From Plakobranchus ocellatus (taxonomy: Eukaryota > Mollusca > Gastropoda > Plakobranchidae), in contig BLXT01002187.1 in the NCBI GenBank assembly GCA_019648995.1, forward strand, positions 996,283 to 1,026,922: DNA of 30,640 nucleotides. The letters run 5' to 3'. The translations under genes were made by a program, and so were the position numbers. Under the pieces are notes generated by a model that ran no database searches, was not told the origin of the DNA, and was given only the letters and a program-made list of their open reading frames with translations. Of this stretch, positions 1 through 9,438 are shown piece by piece (position 1 is the stretch's first letter; the number at the start of each line of letters is the position of its first letter).

Positions 1-19
1 CTCCTTCTCTCTCTCTCTG

Positions 20-56
<37 letters not shown>

Positions 57-57
57 C
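1..57. repeat. CT dinucleotide microsatellite
   Basis: Nearly pure CT run at the window edge, interrupted by short gcat and cc interruptions. It probably continues beyond the window. Confidence 0.95.
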
Positions 58-284
58 TTTCTCTTTTAATGATTCATTGTATATTCAAGAAAAAAAAATG
101 TAACTGTATGTAAAATTTGTAACTAAGATGTATATATCAGAACATTTTTTTCCGCCAGCAGAATGAAATTCTATTTTTCTTTCATGTATAACATTTGTAC
201 ATGTAATTTTAATTTAAAACAAAATGATACATGCAGATTTTAATGATTTAAACGTATAAGTCTAAAATAGAGATAACTGTTGCT

Positions 285-325
285 TTTTCTTCTTCTTCTT
301 CTTCTTATTATTATTATTATTATTT
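285..325. repeat. Compound TTC / TTA trinucleotide microsatellite
   Basis: About six TTC units pass directly into about seven TTA units, followed by a degenerate TTG stretch. This is a compound simple repeat with no coding meaning. Confidence 0.9.
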
Positions 326-1784
326 TGTTGTTGTTGATGTTATTGTTGTAACCAATAGATTACACACACACACAAATAATAACCGCTTGATATTCAGCTT
401 CTCAATAACATCAAAATCAGCACTAGGAATACAAACCGACACAGAGGACATCACAGAGTCCTTTGGTGATGAGGCTGTTCTTCTTTATAAATAGACCTGC
501 CGAAAAAAAAAAATATGAACATTTGAAAAAAACAAAAACAAAAAAAAAAAAAAAACCCAATTCATTTCTCAATGGCAATTTCATCTTGCTCCCTCTTCCT
601 CCCACCCCTGCTTCCTGAATCTCCCAATCTCTTTCTCTCTCTCTGAAAGTATGGGAATTTCCCATGCTAACCACGTGACCGGCCAAGATACCGATTCGAT
701 GGTGACGTATTTTTTAAAACACAACCTTGATCAAACCCGCGCGATGAACAACTGGCGGGCGGTTGTTGCTGTGTGGGTGGTGGGCCAAGTTGGTATTTTT
801 CATTCACTCTAAAGTGGCATATGGGATATCAAATATGTTTCATAAAAGCTGTTGGTGCCATTCAATATTGTCACAGTACTAAAATATCCCGACATCCTAA
901 TGGAGACTCATAGCAAAATCATTAACTTAATCTTTGTAGCAACATTGACATACCAATGCTAAACCTAGATCTTAACTAGTCTCTGGAGCGTTACATTACA
1001 AACTGTAAAAAAAAAAAGCTTAGGGAAAGCTGTCAAAAATACCAGGAGAGTTGTGATCCGCTAGAGCAAAATTTAAGGTAGAAATTAAGAGCTCTCAGAA
1101 CTCGAGAAAAGAGGGTCAAATTTAGTTTTTGCTCTGCTAGAGCGCCATTCAGCTAAAAGTGCACACGTCATGAAATTAAGTAGCAGCAAAATAAGAGAAC
1201 GCATGCGGAAAGCTTGGATTGACGGAAGGAAAAAGACAACTTTCTTTGTACAACATCCCCATCTGCATAAGGGAAAGCTCACACTAATGGCGACGCGATT
1301 TGTAATAGCTGACGAGAGACACTGTGTCGCAGTTACTTTGCTTTACCTAACTACAAGTTTACTTGATAATTTTCGCCACGGTCAGTAGAATGATGCGTGG
1401 TTAGTTATGACACCCCCCCCCCCTTTTTTTTTTCCTTACCCAACAGAGCGACTGACGTAAGACCAGGCTGTAATACACAAAGGATAGCTTCGACGCCCTA
1501 GATGAAAGTCGCAACCGACTTGGTGTGATTTCGCATCAAAGAAACTTGAGTGTTTCCAAACATGTTTAGTTGGATACGTGAATTGCTGCATCCAGTGTGC
1601 TCTCGACCTAACCCAGGCATCCGACTTTCAGTTGCATGTAAAAGTCTCTTTGTTCCCGCGACGCTCCAAGAGGTATAAGCGCTAGAATACAATAAAGTAA
1701 AACAACATATCAAACGCTGACGATTTGTGCGACAGGGCAGCTTTACTTTATTATAATTAGAGAAGATATCTCATGGATAACAAA
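326..1784. other. No supported gene; low-complexity tracts
   Basis: Intergenic or intronic sequence. It holds a CA run near 363-375, A-rich runs near 500-555, and a C11-T10 homopolymer junction at 1413-1433. Short open frames on both strands here (up to about 87 codons) have no recognisable motif, and one of them simply translates poly-A. No splice-site chain or transposon motif was seen. Confidence 0.6.
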
Positions 1785-1822
1785 TCGTTGGTGATATCAC
1801 GTATTGCGTATCCAACATTTTA
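1785..1822 (+). repeat. Left terminal inverted repeat
   Basis: Begins TCGTTGGTGATATCACGTA and continues through GCGTATCCAACATTTT. It pairs in inverted orientation with 5514-5551, with 14 identical bases at the core and scattered mismatches further in. Confidence 0.6.
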
Positions 1823-2696
1823 AATTCTTCGCAGGAGAGCTGTTTGAAATTTTTGGCTGATTTGTATTGTCTCTTGTGAGATAACTGCATGTGATAGAAA
1901 TTTAATTTTTGAATATATTGTGTTTTATTATACATCTATTTTAGATAGATGCAACCAATCTCACAAAAAGAGGCATTGTTCTTTGAGAAATAGCATTTGA
2001 TTCAGATACGTTAGTACGTGAAAGCCATTCTGATTCTCAACAACCTTAACTTCGACCAGTTACGCCATTAATTTACAGGTACGCTAGGTAGACAAATCAT
2101 ATTATACAGCGCGACGTACTCTAAGCACAATAATGATAGATCGTAAGAAAAGAAACCATCATGGCAATTTTTACGGTGATTTTTCTTTTCAATGAAGTAT
2201 CATTAAGGCTAATATTTTTTCTTTCAGCATTACTACTTGAAGTGAAAATACATAGAATTTTATCACCGAACACTACGTGAGTGTATAGTAAGAGTAAATA
2301 ATGCTTTGAATATACTTTGAAATAATTGGCAATTCAAAACAATGTTAAAAGTATTGAAGTCTAACAGGCATTTCAAAACAATACAAAAGAAAAAACAGCC
2401 TCTTTCACGGGCACAGATGATAGTCAATACTATACAATTATTTAAAATTTCAATATTGAAATTAAATGAATTGTAATATACAAATATAAAAATATTTTGA
2501 AAAAAAAAAAGCTTCCTTGGACTGAATTGAAATATGAAAGAGATGATCAGTAAAATCGGCAAAATTATATCGATAGGTCATTATTGCCAAAGACCTGAAA
2601 GAGTGGCAAAATTAATGCCACAATGTATAACCCACGATAAATAGCTAAAAATCGACATTCATGAAACTGCAACAAAGAAGACACAACAACAAAAAT

Positions 2697-2697
2697 A

Positions 2698-2748
<51 letters not shown>

Positions 2749-2763
2749 AAAAATAAAAAAATA
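2697..2763. repeat. TAAA tetranucleotide microsatellite
   Basis: About fourteen tandem TAAA units, then a degenerate A-rich tail. It lies within the inferred TIR transposon, downstream of its minus-strand coding remains. Confidence 0.95.
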
Positions 2764-3043
2764 CATACAGGAAAAAAGATTTTTTTCTCCAGTTGACAAA
2801 TATAAATTTACTATTTATCCCGTTAGATTGAAATAAAAAACGCAACGATAACCAAAGTGAGTGGCTAATTATTAGACAGCGTAGGTAAAATGCAAACTCT
2901 AGATCCGAATAATAATCTATGTTTTCAACAAACTAAATATCTAGAAAATAACAAGTCACTGATGGGGCGGTGATAGGTAAAAGGCTTTGTTTTTTGGCAT
3001 GCTAACTAAGGGGGTATCTCCCCGACACAATGAAGTCAAGAGT

Positions 3044-4670
3044 TCATATTTTTCTTTGGAGATGTTGATCCTCTGTGTGTTCAGTTTCCTCAAAGGACAG
3101 TCCTCCACGTTTTGTTAGTCTTTTGAAAGATACTGACTTAAAGTTCAGATCAGAGTGGCTTGTTTTATAAAATATTGTTTGTGGGGGTTTCTTTGGGACT
3201 CCCAGTTCCATGATGGAGCCCCATGTGACTGTGTCTTCATTATCACAGTCCTTTCTTGTATCAAGAATGGGAAGTTCTGCAGATAATGACTTGAAGTCAA
3301 CGATGTCTCCATACTGCATTAGGTGCACTTTGTAAGGGTTCGTTGGGACGAGCCAGGCTGAAAATAGGCAGAAGCTGGGTAGCTTAAAAAATATTTCCTG
3401 CAGTTTTCAATGCATGTCCTATGGCATTATGTACAGACTGCCCCTCGATCTGACCTTTAAAAGACTCGAAAAATCTGAGAGAAATATCTTGGAGGTGTTT
3501 AGTTTTCATGACAGAATACAACAGCATTGCTGGCATAACTGAGTAGCCTATTTGTTTTGACCACTACATCTTTCCGAAAAGAGGTATGCAGTTTTAATCC
3601 CGTTTCATCATTTTGTTGCTAGACGTAGATGGGATATAAATTTTTGATGCTTTACACTTGCCTTCTGTCTCAGGCCAGATAAAAACAGAGACCTTTCCTA
3701 TTACCAAGATCATAAAACGTAAGGTCGTAGTTGGACAGCCTTCTCTTGTTAAATGGGGCATTTTCGTAGATTCATAGCTGTAGATCAAATGTGGTACAAA
3801 GTTGGTTTTTTTTTGTTTTTGTGTACAGCCAGATTACAACAAGGTGATTCCAGGCTTTTAGGCCCACCGTCAGGCCAGGGCGCCGGTGGCAGGCTCGAAC
3901 CCGCGTCAGAAGGATCCCTGCAGATATCAGGGCGGACTCCCTAGCCACTGTGCCATCGACGTCCCAAAGTGGCACAAAGGACATCATCCTTAATTTCGGT
4001 TTTTTCTTTGCATAGATCTTTCAACTCTCTTCCTTGGTTTTCTTTTGAGCATATTTATTGTAGCACTTCTTTTTTACCCTTAACAGTTTCATCACTTTTT
4101 TTTTGTATGTGAGGCACTGAGAGCATAGATCCTTTTTAGTTTTATAGATTGATAAACTTTTAAGTTTGAATATTTTCTTGTACGGAAAAACCTAGGGATC
4201 TTCTCCTCTTGTTTTTTTCCCTTTCTCTCAGATACATTTCATGCATTTTTATTTTTCTTATATCTGAATTCAAGTATTGCTCAGACGTACTTGCTCGACA
4301 AAAGAATGACTCAATTTTCGGAAAGCGATCAGTATGGTTTGAAATTGCCTGACGAATCAGATTGTCCATGTCTTTCAATTTCCCGGAAACTCTGCCTCAT
4401 CGTCTAAGCTGTTATTTTGCTGAGTGCAGTGCGAGTTGTTTGTTCCGATATCCCAAGAATATTCAAGAAAAAATTAACAATATCTTGCACACAGGGGTTT
4501 CGTGCAAACTTACAATGAAAAAGTACTGTTTTGTTATGTGTCACCATTTCTTGAACAGTCTTCCTTTGCGTTAGTGAGCATTTGATGTATCTTACAAGAA
4601 ACTCTCTTTGAAGTCTAAGATCAGTAATTGAGTAATATGATTGAATTTTTTTTTTTCTAACCGTCACTTA
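3044..4670 (-). pseudogene. Broken transposase-like gene of an unnamed family
   Basis: Read on the minus strand, consecutive fragments follow the order of a protein family I recall from arthropod, cnidarian and mollusc genomes, usually annotated as uncharacterised. The pieces are: a cysteine-containing segment with NILGISEQTTRTALSK (about 4404-4667); FPKIESFFCRASTSEQYL followed by KMHEMYLRE (about 4160-4378); LCTTFDLQL and YDLTFYDLGNRKGLCF (about 3690-3800); GQIEGQSVHNAIGHALKTA (about 3400-3480); and MQYGDIVDFKSL plus TIFYKTSHSDLNFKS (3044-3328). Stops and frame changes separate the pieces, a SINE splits the middle, and the acidic DNCxGQ-type segment I expect between the third and fourth pieces was not found, suggesting a deletion. 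It lies inside matched inverted repeats, so it is probably the transposase of that element. The family likeness is from memory. Confidence 0.6.
3802..3968 (-). mobile_element. tRNA-derived SINE with target-site duplication
   Basis: Read on the minus strand it starts gggacgtcgatggcacagtg (tRNA-like A-box region), has a B box in gggttcgagcct, then a short unrelated body (cctggcctgacggtgggcct) and an A-rich tail. It is flanked by GTGGTACAAAG (3791-3801) and GTGGCACAAAG (3969-3979), an 11-bp duplication with one mismatch. It is inserted inside the transposase-like ORF, between the pieces coding FVPLW and QLCTTFDLQ. It has the same body as the copy at 19435-19589. The head is mutated and is not a functional tRNA gene. 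Confidence 0.85.
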
Positions 4671-4816
4671 CTGTTGAGCACTTTTTTTTTTTACAACATT
4701 GCATCGGCGTTTTACTTTCCTTGCAGCAACATTCTTTTTAGTGGTGATACTTTTGCCGTATTTTTATATGTCTTTTGTTCTCTCTTTTTATTTGTCCTCC
4801 TATTCTTCTCTATCAC

Positions 4817-4905
4817 GGCGCCGGTGGCGGGGCTCGAACCCGCGACAGAAGGGTCCCTGCAGATCTCAGAGCGGACTCGCTAACCACTGAGCCACCGACG
4901 CCCCC
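4817..4905 (-). mobile_element. SINE, tRNA-like head only
   Basis: Only the tRNA-related part of the same SINE is present: on the minus strand it runs from ggggcgtcggtggctcagtg through the B box gggttcgagccccg to ccggcgcc, and the 3' body and tail are absent. No clear flanking duplication. It lies within the TIR transposon, upstream of the transposase-like fragments. It could be a truncated insertion or a copy that lost its 3' half. Confidence 0.8.
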
Positions 4906-5513
4906 GTCCCTTCGAGAACAAAGCACTCTTGCAAATATTTTCTTCCGCTTTGTGAATTGTCATTCGTGTTTTCAATCCTCTATTCTGCTGCTGTTTTCTG
5001 TTACGTTTTTTTTGCACATTGTTGTGAAACACATTACGGTACCACCTTTAGAATAAAGTTATGTAAGTATCGAAATAACTTGCTGATATAGATTCATCTA
5101 GAATTAGAGTGAGGATAGATCAAGCCAGTCTGTGTTCTTATGAACATTAATAGCAATGATGATCAGTTGATTAAAGAGACTTTTCATACACAAGATCAGG
5201 CAAGTGTGTTATAGTTTGACGGTCACTTACTAGATTTTTTTTGTCCTTAGTTTAGAAAAAAGCAAATATAAAAGTATTGAGTGCATGGTAGTTGTGACAT
5301 CCTATTCTCTACGACAAAATATTTTTTAAAAACTACCACGTAGAAGCGTAAGGTAAAATATGCTAGTACGTGATACTACCTATTTACAAAAAGATCGATA
5401 CGCTAGTTTGCAAATATGCCATAGCTTGGCAACGAGCAGTCGGATCGACTCGCCGATTTGAATGGACTTAGTGATACTTGTAGTCGCAAGATGCTTTTCG
5501 GTCGATTTCTCCC

Positions 5514-5551
5514 AAAATGTCAGATACGCTAGTACGTGATATCACCGACGA
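5514..5551 (-). repeat. Right terminal inverted repeat
   Basis: Inverted partner of 1785-1822. On the plus strand it reads aaaatgtcagatacgctagt followed by acgtgatatcaccgacga. Two further sequences of the same type and orientation lie just inside it, at 5352-5380 and 5397-5407, so this end may be compound. Confidence 0.6.
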
Positions 5552-5849
5552 AATATTGTGTTGAGCAAATACTCTATTTGGCAATAAGCAACATGATATA
5601 GACACCACAACCATCATTCGCGTGACAAAATGTACCACTTAATTTAGTGAAGCATCACTACTTCCTAGAAATTTATGCTCATATAGGCCCATTTTCAATC
5701 GGAGCAGTAGAGTTAGTTAAACCCTTTGTCCAAACCGATAGAAATATCCCCGTGGTGTGATATCACATATCAACAGGAGGGCCGTGTCACCACACTAGTG
5801 TAAGCAAGTACGCTTTTGTGTGAGAACAAATTTTTGCCTCTATTTAAGA

Positions 5850-6062
5850 GCGGCAGCTCACTGGTAGGGCAGTGGGCTACCAAGTCAGAGGTCCGGGCTT
5901 CGAATCCCAGTCCCGGCAAAGTCAGTTTTAAGACCCGGTGAAAGTAAAGGCGGCGGGGAAAGCAATGGCAAACTACCTCATGCCGTATGCCAAGAACAAA
6001 CAGGACCCTACTCCTGGTTCCCTGATGCTTAGACTAAGCGTGGGACCCACTCTACTTTTTTA
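5850..6062 (+). mobile_element. tRNA-derived SINE of a second type with a possible conserved central domain
   Basis: The head gcggcagctcactggtaggg to cgggcttcgaatcccagtcc has plausible A and B boxes (B box GGCTTCGAATCCC). It is followed by a body containing aaagcaatggcaaactacct then catgccgtatgccaagaac, and it ends near ctctacttttttaaa. The caatggcaaactacc / tgccaagaa core resembles conserved central segments known from several animal SINE superfamilies. I do not assign it to a named one. It has a different head and body from the other SINEs in this window and runs on the opposite strand to most of them. Confidence 0.75.
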
Positions 6063-6981
6063 AAGCATCTTAAAATGCTTTCGAAAGATAGATATATAAG
6101 AATGGATTCTACATACTTTCTTACTGTTTTTCTTCGCATTTTGTTCCTTAAAAGTTTCATTACTAAATTAGCTATAAAAATTTAGACAGGCTTTCAAGCC
6201 TCGAATGTGTATGAGGTCTAATCTTTCTTAAAACGTAAATGTTCGGGCCTGAAATATCCAGTGGATTGCCTCATCTAGAGCTAATATACACACACACACA
6301 CGCAATACAGAGAAAGACAGAGTAATAAAATATTTTAAGTCTTTATTCTTGCTATTTTTTCTTCACCTTCTAACATGAGGAGTTGGTGATGCACTGGTTA
6401 GCGACCTAGCCTAGCCCTGAAATCTAGAGGATACATTATCCTTTCACAGACGCTGCGCCTTGTGAGCTCCAACATTTTGAGATAATTAAAAAACTTGATG
6501 CAATATAACCAATAATACAAATAATCTTTCTCACACTCATGCCTTTCCACTAATACGGATCAGTAGCGAGCAAATGCAAAGAGTTCTTGCTCAATCTTTG
6601 CAGCAAACCTTTAGAAATAACTTTTAAAATCTAGAAACACAAAACAAATGACAATAACAATTATACGCATCCATAAAATCTAGTTTTTCTCCTGCATGCC
6701 AAATACTCACAACTCAATATCACTGGTCAAAGTGGAATTTTTCAATCTTCTACAATTCTACTGCTTTTGCTCTATTCTGCTTTCAGCCTTTCTGTTGTGT
6801 CATAAAATTCTCTTTGTTTGAATTGGCTCTCCACTTTTGTGACATTTATGCTTTGACCCCCTCCTCGCCCCCGAGAGGCCAGTGAACTTGGCCTTGGCCG
6901 CAGGGATCTACCAGTAAATTGTGTCGGAAGGTTCACACAAAAAGCTGGAGTAATTGCGCGAACTGCAGATTCTAAATGTCT
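6063..6981. other. No supported gene; short CA run
   Basis: AT-rich spacer with a CA run near 6287-6302. The 97-codon minus-strand open frame at 6772-7065 owes part of its length to the decayed SINE that begins at 6982, so it is not called as a gene. Confidence 0.55.
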
Positions 6982-7073
6982 CGATGCTGCTGACATTATT
7001 GCTAATTCACTCACCCGAGATCTGCAGGTATTCTTCTGGCGCGAGTTCGAAACCGTCACCGACATCCCGGCCT
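6982..7073 (+). mobile_element. Decayed copy of the tRNA-derived SINE, plus orientation
   Basis: Aligns along its length with the tRNA head of the copy at 19435-19589, on the opposite strand. Shared landmarks are gagatctgcagg, the B-box region gcgagttcgaaacc, and the trailing ccggcct. Many substitutions suggest an old insertion. No flanking duplication could be seen. Confidence 0.65.
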
Positions 7074-7397
7074 TATGGATGTCGAAAATCAGCCTTTAAT
7101 TAACACGAAGCAAAGGATGGTTTTGGAGTAAATGTCTTGTTTCTTAACTTCTTCATCCCTTTAAAGGCTTTTGAAATCAGAAACCGTACGGCAAATTCTT
7201 CTCTTCCTGCACAAAGTTGTTTCATTCACTACATTTATCTTGCGAAAGGACTAGACCATGGACTCCTCGAGGAAAATTAAATCATTCTTAATTAATTATG
7301 CCATGCAACAATGTTATTTTGACGACTTTTTACTGCCCCTCAGTGCCCTAGAACTGTGTAAAAAAAGAAATCATAGATTTGGGTTCATGACATTTTG

Positions 7398-7597
7398 AAA
7401 AGAAGAAAAGGTTATGGTGCTTATTATCACTTGGTAAAAGAACTCGAGTTTGAACATAAGAAATATGAAGAATATTTTAGAATGACATCTGAACAACGTG
7501 AAATACTTCTGAGCTTTGTTGGGCCACTCATCCAAAACAGCGCGTTGTGAGGGAGCCTATTGATGAAAAGCAACGGCTAGTGATATGCATAAGATAA
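7398..7597 (+). pseudogene. PIF/Harbinger transposase N-terminal fragment
   Basis: Reads KGYGAYYHLVKEL, then YEEYFRMTSEQREILL followed by SFVGPLI. After a frame change near 7540 it continues VREPIDEKQRLVICIR and a stop. The pattern of an aromatic-rich YHxLVxEL segment, then YFRM and a repeated LL core, then REPIxxxxRLxxxxR is characteristic of the N-terminal region of HARBI1-like transposases. A further frame change lies just upstream near 7397. The catalytic DDE domain is absent, so this is a truncated, dead relic. No inverted repeats were found. Confidence 0.65.
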
Positions 7598-8126
7598 TCT
7601 ATCATTTTCATTTGTTACAAATTTTTTCTAAAAATGTAAAATAATAGACTGAATTTGAAGCGAAGGCTGTTTGTTTGTTGTTAATTTTTTTCAAAATTTA
7701 TTTATTATATTTAACGATAACTGTTAAAACAAATATTTTATTTCTGTTTATGAAGACATGAAAAACAACCCCATTAAAAAAAAAAGCAAAAAAACCGACA
7801 TTTTTAGTTCATTACAAAATACAAATTTCATTTTCAATTTTAGTGGATTTTTAAATTTCCTTTCTCGTAATTTGTAAGCAATAGAAGTGATGTTCTCTCA
7901 ATGACAGTGAACCTCAATAAAAAAAATGTACCACAATGACTTTCTTGTGACCCTGCTCCAAAACCCACATTGTTGTTTTGACAGGCCACTCCTAGAAAGA
8001 CTTTTGCCTTGTGTCGGCTTTCACTTTACTGTATTGTAAAAAAAAGTCTAGATGGTCAGAGATTTCTTGCTAAATGCATTGCGAAGGTATAGTATTCACA
8101 ACCTTCATGAAATGGAAAGTCTTAAT
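7598..8126. other. No supported gene; AT-rich spacer
   Basis: AT-rich sequence with short poly-A runs. Nothing coding or structural was recognised. Confidence 0.5.
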
Positions 8127-8227
8127 AATATGTGTGTATGTGATAGAGAGAAAGAGAGACAGAGCATACTGAAAAGGGGGCAATTCTGTCCAGAGATACC
8201 GGTATGAAGAAAGGCTTAAATAGAGAC

Positions 8228-8240
8228 GGGGGGGGGGGGG
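8228..8240. repeat. G homopolymer (13 G)
   Basis: A run of 13 G embedded in otherwise AT-rich sequence, shortly before the GA-rich tract. Such runs are prone to length errors in assemblies. Confidence 0.9.
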
Positions 8241-8337
8241 ATAATTGTTTATTTTTGTGTGTAGATCTATCCCTTATAATGTGATATCTAGTTGTTGAAC
8301 CCTCATCATGTCTCGCTTTTGGCTCATACTGGAATCT

Positions 8338-8502
8338 GCTATAAAGAGAGAAAAAAATGAGAAAGAGAGAGAGAGACAGACAGACAGGGAGAAGAGAGAG
8401 AAATAGAGAGCTAGAAAGAGAGAGAGGAAGAGGGAGAAGAAAGATAAATAGAGAGCTAGAAAGAGAGCGAGACAGAGAGGAGAAGAAAGAGAAATAGAGA
8501 GC

Positions 8503-8540
<38 letters not shown>

Positions 8541-8653
8541 AGAAATAGAGAGCTAGAAAGAGAGAGAGAAAAAGAGGGAGAAGAAAGAGAAATAGAGAGC
8601 TAGAGAGAGAGAGAGAGAAAAAGAGAAATAGAGAGCTAGAGAGAGAGAGAGAG
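8338..8653. repeat. GA-rich minisatellite with a 36-51 bp period
   Basis: The marker TAGAGAGCTAGA occurs six times, starting at 8404, 8449, 8495, 8546, 8593 and 8629, spaced 45, 46, 51, 47 and 36 bases apart, each usually preceded by gagaaa or gataaa. Between markers lie GA-rich fillers of variable length. This is a true higher-order tandem repeat and not just a GA microsatellite. The strand is almost purely purine apart from CT, T and a few C positions. Confidence 0.9.
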
Positions 8654-9012
8654 TAAATAAGTTTTGAATCGCAAGGAAACGATATATATTATTATTTATA
8701 TTATTTATTCTAAACAATTTCTATCAAACTTGGCGACGCGTGTAGATCAATACAAATATGGTGATAAATATTATCTGGGATCAAAAGTTTTTCAAAAATT
8801 CATTTTTTTTTATAACCAGAGAAAAAAAGGATAGATAGGGCGCCATTCTCATGTGGCAGCTCTGTATAAATTCTTTTTTAAAAAATCCTCGATAGAAATA
8901 GCTGATATTTAGTATTAAATCGCATGGAAATGAGGCGCAGATTCTGAATCTGAAGTCAGATTTAAAAAAATTTTGATTTTAGAACCCCTGGAAAAAAGAG
9001 CCCAACTCAAAA

Positions 9013-9153
9013 GCCGTACGGCATTGCAGATAAAATCCGCTCCCGGAGCGAAAAAGCCGTACGGCTTATTTACCGTCTTCTTTGTCATGGAAATGCTCGT
9101 AGGTGACAAAGAGGGAGGGAATATTTTTTGGAGCCGTACTGATACCGTACGGC
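9013..9153. repeat. Cluster of GCCGTACGGC palindromes
   Basis: The 10-bp palindrome GCCGTACGGC occurs at 9013-9022 and 9056-9065, and nine of its bases recur at 9145-9153. Partial forms flank these (gccgtac at 9133, ccgtaagg at 9161, ccgtacc at 9173), and another ccgtacggc lies at 7184. The overlapping 95- and 99-codon open frames on both strands here are probably produced by this symmetrical sequence. Function unknown. Confidence 0.7.
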
Positions 9154-9341
9154 TAATAAGCCGTAAGGAGAACCGTACCATGGAAAATCCTTTTAAGTCT
9201 TCTAAGTATCTCATTCATTTCAAAGTCCAAGATCTGGTCCTCAGGTCTGCGGTAATTTGACGCTACGAATCCACAGGGCAGCTAATCCTTAGCGTAGCCA
9301 ATCTGTGATCGACATCAACATCAAACATCATGAAACAGACC

Positions 9342-9346
<5 letters not shown>

Positions 9347-9403
<57 letters not shown>

Positions 9404-9438
9404 ACACACACACACATACACACACACACAAACACGCA
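9347..9438. repeat. Compound CT / CA microsatellite
   Basis: About 28 CT units with one interruption, followed by CA-rich repeats with a few substitutions. Confidence 0.95.

Larger units (their letters stand above)
1790..5546 (-). mobile_element. Probable DNA transposon with terminal inverted repeats, about 3.76 kb
   Basis: The left end reads GGTGATATCACGTATTGCGT and the right end is its inverted partner. They share GGTGATATCACGTA exactly, then diverge slightly (TTGCGTATC versus CTAGCGTATC), and both continue into a matching ACATTTT. Just outside, TCGTT (left) matches TCGTC (right, inverted), so the true ends may lie at about 1785 and 5551. Between the ends, on the minus strand, lie fragments of a transposase-like protein (about 3044-4670), which is the expected cargo. 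The copy is dead: the ORF is broken, two SINEs have inserted, and a TAAA microsatellite lies at 2697-2763. No target-site duplication could be resolved. I infer a class II element; I cannot name its superfamily. Confidence 0.55.

Noticed and set aside
2645..2845. Minus-strand hydrophobic open frame with FIYL repeats
   Set aside because: Translation of the TAAA microsatellite, not a membrane protein.
3753..3944. Plus-strand open frame ending in a VAGLEPA-like peptide
   Set aside because: The peptide is simply the translation of the SINE; the same holds for the frames at 4641-5056 and 19468-19683.
5850..5920. Possible functional tRNA gene
   Set aside because: The head has A and B boxes, but the cloverleaf is imperfect and it is fused to a SINE body.
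8915..9260. Overlapping 95- and 99-codon open frames on opposite strands
   Set aside because: They arise over the palindromic GCCGTACGGC cluster, have no motif, and mirror each other.
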